A stretch of DNA of 26,989 bases from Bacteroidales bacterium (GTDB taxonomy: Bacteria > Bacteroidota > Bacteroidia > Bacteroidales > Bacteroidaceae): assembly GCA_004555425.1 (NCBI GenBank), contig SFID01000014.1, forward strand, positions 1-26,989, read 5' to 3'. A model generated the notes under the pieces. That model made no database searches, was not told the origin of the DNA, and saw nothing but the letters and a program-made list of their open reading frames with translations. Both the position numbers and the translations under genes were made by a program. Every line of letters starts with the position of its first letter. The stretch's first letter is position 1. Of this stretch, positions 22,293 to 26,989 are shown piece by piece.

Positions 22293-24701
22293 ATGAGTAC
22301 GCTTTCTAAAATCTGCACGTTCCTTGTCTGTATCGCTTTGCTGGGCAGCTGCCCAATAAGCGGTGCTGCACAAAACAAGAGCAAGGACAAGAAGGGGAAG
22401 GCCGCGGTCTCCCTCACCGCCTCGGCCACAACTGCCAACAAGCAGACGGGCACAACGAAGGCAGGCCTGATGTATGTCAAGCAGGTGGACAAGGACTGGT
22501 ATATGGAGATTCCCGAGAAGCTCCTGGGCAAGCCCCTGCTGATGACTGCCCGCTTTATCGCTACTCCTGCGGGTACAAAGAAATATGGCGGCGAACTCTT
22601 CAACACGCAGACGGTATTCTGGGAAATGGCCCCCTCGGGCAAACTCCTCCTGCGCACCGACCTCTTTGTCAATCAGGCCGACTCGACCGACGCCATCAAC
22701 CGCGCTGTGGAAACATCCAACGAGAAACCCATCATCGCCGCCTTCACACCCGAAGCACACAAGGGCGGACGCTATCTCATCAAGGTGACCTCGCTCTTTC
22801 TGGAAGACAATCCCGCCTTCTCGCCAACCCGCTCGCTCAAAACGTCGATGGGCCTGGGCTCACTACTCAGCTCCCTCTCCTATATCGAAGACATCCGCAC
22901 CTTTCCCACCAACACCGAGGTGCGCCTGACGAAGACGTGGACCACTGCAGCCAATGCCGGCGAGGCAGCAGCGGCAGTGGGCAAGATGACCTGCCGCCTG
23001 AACATATCCTTTGTCCGCCTGCCCGATGACCCTATGCCGCGCCGCCTCTTCGACCCGCGCGTGGGCTACTTCACCGACCGCTTCACACACTTTGGCGACG
23101 ACCAACAGCGCACCAACACCCAACGCTTCATCACCCGCTGGCGACTGGAACCGAAGAATGAGGCCGACCTGGAACGCTGGAAAAACGGCGAACTCATCGA
23201 ACCAAAGAAGCCTATCATCTATTATATTGACCCCGCCACGCCCGAGAAGTGGCGCAAATACCTCATCCAGGGTGTCAACGACTGGCAAGAGGCTTTCGAA
23301 CAAGCAGGCTTCAAGAATGCCATCATGGGCAAGGAATGGCCAACGGACCGTCCCGACATGTCCATGGAGGATGCGCGCTACTCTTGCATACGCTATCTGG
23401 CCTCGGACATAGAAAACGCCTACGGGCCTCACGTTCACGACCCCCGCACAGGCGAGATTCTGGAAAGCCACATCTGTTGGTACCACAACGTGATGGCGCT
23501 CCTCCACGACTGGTACTTCGTGCAGGCTAGCACACTGGACGAAGCCGCGCAACAAATGCAGTACGACGACGAACTGATGGGCCAACTCATCCGCTTTGTG
23601 TCCTCGCACGAAGTAGGCCACACGCTCGGCCTGCGCCATAATTTCGGAGCCTCGTCCACAGTGCCCGTGGACAGCCTGCGTAACAAGGCATGGGTGGAAG
23701 CCAACGGACATACACCGAGCATCATGGACTATGCCCGCTTCAACTACGTGGCACAGCCCGAGGACAGCATCAGCCGCAAGGGCATCTTCCCACGCATTGG
23801 CCCCTACGACCGCTGGGCCATACAGTGGGGCTACACGCTCACACCCAACGCCTACGACGAGGAGAGCGACCACTGGGAAATGGAACAGCTAACCACAACA
23901 AAGTTACGCGAAGGCCGCCATCTGTGGTTTGGCGACGGTGAAACCAATCGTACGAAAGACCCGCGCTGCCTGACCGAAGACCTTGGCGATGATGCCATCC
24001 GCGCCAGCGAATACGGCATCCTCAACCTCCAGCGCGAAATCAAGAACCTGCCCGCGTGGACCTATCGCAGCAACGACATCAACAGCGATAACCTCAAGAA
24101 TATGTACAACCAAATCTTGAACCAGTTCTATCGCTATGCCAACCACGTGGCGGCCAGCATCGGTGGCGTGATGGCCGACTACAAGACGGTGGACGAAGAC
24201 GGCGTGGTCTATACGCCCGTGTCGAAAAGCCGACAAATAGCCTGCCTCAATTATTTGGACAGACAGGTGTTCCGCTGTCCCGAATGGCTCATCAGCGAGC
24301 CCTACCTCTTGCGCATCACGCCAAACCCCGCGGGACAGATTACGTCAATAGGCCGCTCCGTCCTAAGAAATCTGGTGGACGCCAGCAATCTCTCCGCACT
24401 CAATGAGAACCTGACAGCCGACGAGCTCCTGCCCGAAGTGACGCGCCGCCTGTTCTCGCCCGTAGGCGGCAGCAAGGAGGCACTGAAGTACCGCCGCGAC
24501 CTGCAATCCTACTATGTATCGCTGCTCATCAGCAATTTCCAGAGCCGCGCCTTCGTTCATTCGTCCTTCCGCCCCGCCGTTCTTCAAGAGTTGCGCCATC
24601 TGCAAAAGCACCTGAGCGGGATTCAGAGTTCGGAAGTGCAATGGCGCAACCACTACCTCTCGCTCGTGGATGCCATTAACCGCGCGCTGGAAATCAAATA
24701 G
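22293..24701 (+). CDS. Large secreted or lipoprotein zinc metalloprotease (DUF5117/DUF4953 type)
   Basis: This 802-residue protein begins with a signal sequence (MSTLSKICTFLVCIALLGSC). The Cys at residue 20 follows LLGS, a plausible lipobox, though cleavage after GAAQ near residue 27 is an alternative. The N-terminal half matches the beta-rich region of Bacteroidota proteins annotated with DUF5117 and DUF5118 (MLPMPEKLLGKPLL-like region, SYIEDIRTFPTN). The metzincin-type zinc site HEVGHTLGLRH is at residues 439-449 and is followed by SIMDYARFNYVA, in which the Met-turn-like SIMDY is expected of metzincins. Substrate is unknown; a role in periplasmic or surface protein turnover is likely. The gene is co-directional with its neighbours, with gaps of 6 and 21 nt. 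Confidence 0.85.
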   Translation: MSTLSKICTFLVCIALLGSCPISGAAQNKSKDKKGKAAVSLTASATTANKQTGTTKAGLMYVKQVDKDWYMEIPEKLLGKPLLMTARFIATPAGTKKYGGELFNTQTVFWEMAPSGKLLLRTDLFVNQADSTDAINRAVETSNEKPIIAAFTPEAHKGGRYLIKVTSLFLEDNPAFSPTRSLKTSMGLGSLLSSLSYIEDIRTFPTNTEVRLTKTWTTAANAGEAAAAVGKMTCRLNISFVRLPDDPMPRRLFDPRVGYFTDRFTHFGDDQQRTNTQRFITRWRLEPKNEADLERWKNGELIEPKKPIIYYIDPATPEKWRKYLIQGVNDWQEAFEQAGFKNAIMGKEWPTDRPDMSMEDARYSCIRYLASDIENAYGPHVHDPRTGEILESHICWYHNVMALLHDWYFVQASTLDEAAQQMQYDDELMGQLIRFVSSHEVGHTLGLRHNFGASSTVPVDSLRNKAWVEANGHTPSIMDYARFNYVAQPEDSISRKGIFPRIGPYDRWAIQWGYTLTPNAYDEESDHWEMEQLTTTKLREGRHLWFGDGETNRTKDPRCLTEDLGDDAIRASEYGILNLQREIKNLPAWTYRSNDINSDNLKNMYNQILNQFYRYANHVAASIGGVMADYKTVDEDGVVYTPVSKSRQIACLNYLDRQVFRCPEWLISEPYLLRITPNPAGQITSIGRSVLRNLVDASNLSALNENLTADELLPEVTRRLFSPVGGSKEALKYRRDLQSYYVSLLISNFQSRAFVHSSFRPAVLQELRHLQKHLSGIQSSEVQWRNHYLSLVDAINRALEIK

Positions 24702-24722
24702 GCCCTCCCCCTCTCTACAACA

Positions 24723-26078
24723 ATGATTCAACCTTCGCAAACAAGCATCAACATCATCGGCGCGGGCCGTGTAGCCACGCACTTGGCCACCTGCTTCCAC
24801 CAACTTGGCTACAAGGTTCCCTCGGTCTTCAGCCGCACGGAATCATCGGCCCAACGTCTGGCACAGCAAGTAGGAGCGATGGCCTGCACAGACCTTGCCG
24901 CTCTGCCCGTGGCCGATATATATATATTGAGTGTCGCCGATGCAGCCCTCGCCTCCTTGCTCCCAACACTCCAAGCCGTAGCGACCAATGCCCTTGTGCT
25001 CCACACAGCAGGCAGCATGCCCCTTTCACTCCTCTCCGAGCGGTTCCCAAATTGCGGTGTGCTCTATCCGATGCAGACGTTTAGCCACGGCCGCGCGCTG
25101 AACTATCGCGAGATTCCGCTCTTCATCGAGGCAAACAACGCGCAAGCACTTACGCAACTGACAGCCCTTGCTCATTCGGTTTCCGACCATGTGTATGAAT
25201 TGGACAGCGAAGCGCGCAAGATGCTTCACCTCTCCGCCGTCTTCGCCTGCAATTTCGCCAACCATTGCTACACGATGGCCGATGAAATCCTGCGCAAAAT
25301 CAACTTGGATTACACCATTCTCCTTCCCCTCATCCAAGAAACAACGGCCAAACTCGCCGACCTGTCGCCGCGCGAAGCCCAAACGGGACCTGCCGTGCGC
25401 AACGACCAAAACGTCATTCAGCGCCACCTGAATCTCCTCGCCGACAAGCCGTCCCTGCAAGCCATCTATTCCCAGCTGAGCAGCAGCATCCATCGCTTTG
25501 CTACGGCTTCTGCCCAACCCCTTCCCACAAAGAACGAAACAAATCCTTCCGCACCCATGATAAACTACGACCTGACGAAAATCAAAGCCTTGGCCTTCGA
25601 TGTCGATGGCGTCCTGAGCGACAATAATGTACTCCTGCTTTCTGACGGCAAGAACCCAAACCGCACGGCAAACATTAAGGACGGATATGCCCTCCAACTA
25701 GCCGTCAAGTGCGGACTGGAAATCGCCATTATCACAGGCGGCCGCAGTCCCGAAGTCGGGATGCGCTATGCTGGCCTAGGCATTGACCACGTATTTATGG
25801 GCGTTTCCGTCAAGATTGAGAAGTTCCGCGAATGGCTGGCGGACAACCAGCTCGCAGCCGACGAGGTGCTGTATATGGGCGACGACATCCCCGACTACAA
25901 AGTGATGAAAGCCTGTGGCTGTCCCTGCTGCCCCATTGACGCAGCCGAAGAAATCAAACAGATTGCCCTTTACGTCAGTCCCAAGTGCGGCGGTCACGGT
26001 TGTGTGCGCGACGTTGTCGAACAGGTACTCCGCGCACAAGGCAAATGGATGTCCGATGCCCAAGCCTTCGGATGGTAA
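24723..26078 (+). CDS. kdsC: Fusion of a Rossmann/DUF2520 protein with KdsC-type phosphatase
   Basis: One 451-residue frame joins two normally separate proteins. Residues 9-160 form a Rossmann domain opening [14 protein letters not shown], related to ketopantoate/pyrroline reductase-like proteins. The helical DUF2520 domain follows to about residue 265. After a linker of Thr, Asn and Pro, residue Met279 (codon at 25557) starts an HAD-superfamily domain: DVDGVLSD with nucleophile Asp293 and Asp295, IAIITGGRS, and DDIPDYKVM. This matches KdsC, which dephosphorylates KDO-8-phosphate in lipopolysaccharide core synthesis. The internal ATG could also serve as a separate start, because no stop separates the halves. 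The role of the DUF2520 half is unknown. maf follows 35 nt downstream. Confidence 0.85.
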   Translation: MIQPSQTSINIIGAGRVATHLATCFHQLGYKVPSVFSRTESSAQRLAQQVGAMACTDLAALPVADIYILSVADAALASLLPTLQAVATNALVLHTAGSMPLSLLSERFPNCGVLYPMQTFSHGRALNYREIPLFIEANNAQALTQLTALAHSVSDHVYELDSEARKMLHLSAVFACNFANHCYTMADEILRKINLDYTILLPLIQETTAKLADLSPREAQTGPAVRNDQNVIQRHLNLLADKPSLQAIYSQLSSSIHRFATASAQPLPTKNETNPSAPMINYDLTKIKALAFDVDGVLSDNNVLLLSDGKNPNRTANIKDGYALQLAVKCGLEIAIITGGRSPEVGMRYAGLGIDHVFMGVSVKIEKFREWLADNQLAADEVLYMGDDIPDYKVMKACGCPCCPIDAAEEIKQIALYVSPKCGGHGCVRDVVEQVLRAQGKWMSDAQAFGW

Positions 26079-26113
26079 ATCCCTTGCTCCACTCTTTTTT
26101 TCAAGTTCTCAAT

Positions 26114-26698
26114 ATGCTTTCCCATCTGAACAAATACCACATTATCCTAGCCAGTGCCAGTCCTCGCCGCCGCCAACTCCTATCTGGTCTGGGCATTGAT
26201 TTCGAGGTGCGCACCCTGGCAGGCATTGACGAATCCTATCCCGAACATCTGCAAGGCGAAGCCATAGCCGCCTACATCTCAAAGGCCAAAGCCGAAGCCT
26301 ACCGAGCCACTCTGGCACCCAACGACCTAGTGATAACGGCCGATACCATCGTCAGCGTTGACGGAAATGTCCTCGGCAAACCAGCAAACGAAGCCGAAGC
26401 TCACCAAATGCTCCAGTTGCTCTCGGGCCGCACACACGAAGTAGTGACAGGCGTCACCCTAATGACCAAATCCCAACAACAAACCTTCACAGCCACCACC
26501 AGCGTCACCTTCGCCCCACTCACCGAAGCCGAAATCACCCACTACGTCACCCACTACCGCCCACTAGACAAAGCAGGCGCCTACGGCATACAGGAATGGA
26601 TAGGTATGATAGCCGTAGAAAGCATCCAGGGCAGCTATTTCAACGTGATGGGCCTGCCCGTCCAGCGCCTGTACAAGGCCCTCCGCGATTGGCGGTAA
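26114..26698 (+). CDS. maf: Maf-family nucleoside triphosphate pyrophosphatase
   Basis: The start at 26114 (MLSHLNKYHIILASASPRRRQLL) gives 194 residues, the normal length. Upstream in-frame ATGs at 25985 and 26072 overlap the fusion gene and add no Maf sequence. The phosphate-binding ILASASPRR motif is near residues 10-18. The catalytic stretch ADTIVSVDGNVLGKP follows at about 75-89, and SGRTHEVVTGV completes the pocket. The C-terminal YGIQEWIGM...GSYFNVMGLP is typical of YhdE-type Maf proteins, which remove pyrophosphate from dTTP/UTP and modified nucleotides. It is the last gene of the cluster, followed by a hairpin terminator. Confidence 0.93.
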   Translation: MLSHLNKYHIILASASPRRRQLLSGLGIDFEVRTLAGIDESYPEHLQGEAIAAYISKAKAEAYRATLAPNDLVITADTIVSVDGNVLGKPANEAEAHQMLQLLSGRTHEVVTGVTLMTKSQQQTFTATTSVTFAPLTEAEITHYVTHYRPLDKAGAYGIQEWIGMIAVESIQGSYFNVMGLPVQRLYKALRDWR

Positions 26699-26733
26699 GC
26701 ACCCAGCAAAAAGATAGTCCAATTCCATATAAT

Positions 26734-26779
26734 ATACCCCCTAGGCATTCCTGCAAGGACGTGCTAGGGGGTATTTCCT
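26734..26779. terminator. Intrinsic terminator after maf, likely bidirectional
   Basis: ATACCCCCTAG (26734-26744) pairs perfectly with CTAGGGGGTAT (26764-26774) around a 19-nt loop, followed by TTCC on the plus strand and a T/A-rich run on the minus strand. It separates maf from the leftward frame at the right edge. A second small hairpin, GAGGCG/CGCCTC, lies at 26793-26813. Confidence 0.75.
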
Positions 26780-26830
26780 ATGTATATAGCAAGAGGCGTA
26801 GCATTATCGCCTCATGGATGAGTGCTATAA

Positions 26831-26872
26831 GGTAGGTTCTATAAATTAGTTTCAATGGAAGGTAGGGTTTCT
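26831..26872. repeat. Dispersed 42-bp repeat, second copy
   Basis: Matches 251-292 at 38 of 42 positions in the same orientation. The core GGTAGGTTCTATAAATTAG is also identical to the reverse complement of 420-438. Read leftward, both copies end a frame with ETLPSI(G/E)TNL and a TAG stop, so the repeat overlaps or mimics the 3' end of a gene. Confidence 0.7.
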
Positions 26873-26988
26873 GTTGTGAGTACCTTTTGCATATCAGCGC
26901 GCGCTGACTCGAAATATACTATATCCATATCCATCTTCTTGGGTGGCGCTACACTTGATTTGAAGAAGTACATCGTCCACCCTACTGC
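26839..26988 (-). CDS. Partial leftward reading frame at the right edge, unknown product
   Basis: From the window edge a minus-strand frame stays open for 49 codons (AVGWTMYFFKSSVAPP, KKMDMDIVYFE and so on) and ends ETLPSIETNL with TAG at 26841-26839. It converges with maf and the hairpins between them could end its transcript. The last ten residues are encoded by the dispersed repeat. No family is recognised, and the short length leaves open that it is not a gene. Confidence 0.4.
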   Translation of the reverse strand, partial: AVGWTMYFFKSSVAPPKKMDMDIVYFESARADMQKVLTTETLPSIETNL

Positions 26989-26989
26989 C

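Noticed and set aside
20163..22760. An 865-codon open frame antisense to rlmD and its neighbours
   Set aside because: Same explanation: it spans several real genes on the other strand, including gene boundaries, and shows no family pattern.
24909..24929. TATATATATATT run inside the DUF2520 part of the fusion gene
   Set aside because: It is in frame and encodes DIYILS within the Rossmann domain, so it is normal coding sequence and not a promoter.

Overview
The window looks like chromosomal DNA from a Bacteroidota member, order Bacteroidales and probably close to Prevotella or Bacteroides. Three things support this: several upstream regions carry the Bacteroidota-type promoter (TTTG or TTG, about 19-20 nt, then TAnnTTTG); ribosome binding sites are poor or absent; and the gene set is typical, with an M64 peptidase, FtsK, a LolA-like protein and TrxB in a row, a long DnaE with an enlarged PHP region, and a DUF2520/KdsC/Maf cluster. 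The assignment rests on sequence style and recalled families, not on a database search.

Layout. Positions 1-460 hold a leftward promoter near the left edge and a short repeat-bounded segment (251-438). A leftward N-acetylglucosamine-kinase-like gene (462-1292) diverges from a rightward group: secreted M64 metallopeptidase, ftsK, LolA-like carrier, trxB (1521-7267), closed by a strong terminator. A second transcription unit holds recQ and glnS (7633-11695), with its own promoter and terminator. A third holds dnaE and a hotdog thioesterase (11875-16221), followed by a structured segment and a strong terminator.

Positions 16441-19167 are foreign in character. The region is visibly AT-richer than its neighbours and is bounded by 18-bp terminal inverted repeats (16450-16467 and 19141-19158), themselves flanked by a 9-bp direct repeat ATACAAAAA. 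Inside are a 146-bp MITE-like element, a leftward two-gene operon of unknown function with a near-perfect promoter, the broken 5' end of another gene, and a fragment of an IS4-type transposase. The first operon gene appears to join a uracil-DNA-glycosylase-like segment to a segment resembling the end of the GyrA/ParC breakage-reunion domain. I think this is the most novel item in the window.

After a 22-bp palindromic tandem repeat (19253-19340) comes the RNase P RNA gene (19574-20036) with a recognisable promoter. The last block is a tightly packed rightward cluster: RlmD-type rRNA methyltransferase, a hypothetical protein, a large zinc metalloprotease, a DUF2520-KdsC fusion and Maf (20142-26698), ended by a hairpin terminator. 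At the right edge a leftward partial reading frame ends inside a 42-bp repeat that matches the repeat near the left edge.

Functionally the window is mostly housekeeping: replication and chromosome segregation (DnaE, FtsK, RecQ), translation and RNA maturation (GlnRS, RNase P, RlmD), redox (TrxB) and envelope biogenesis (LolA-like, KdsC). One small mobile cargo unit interrupts it.
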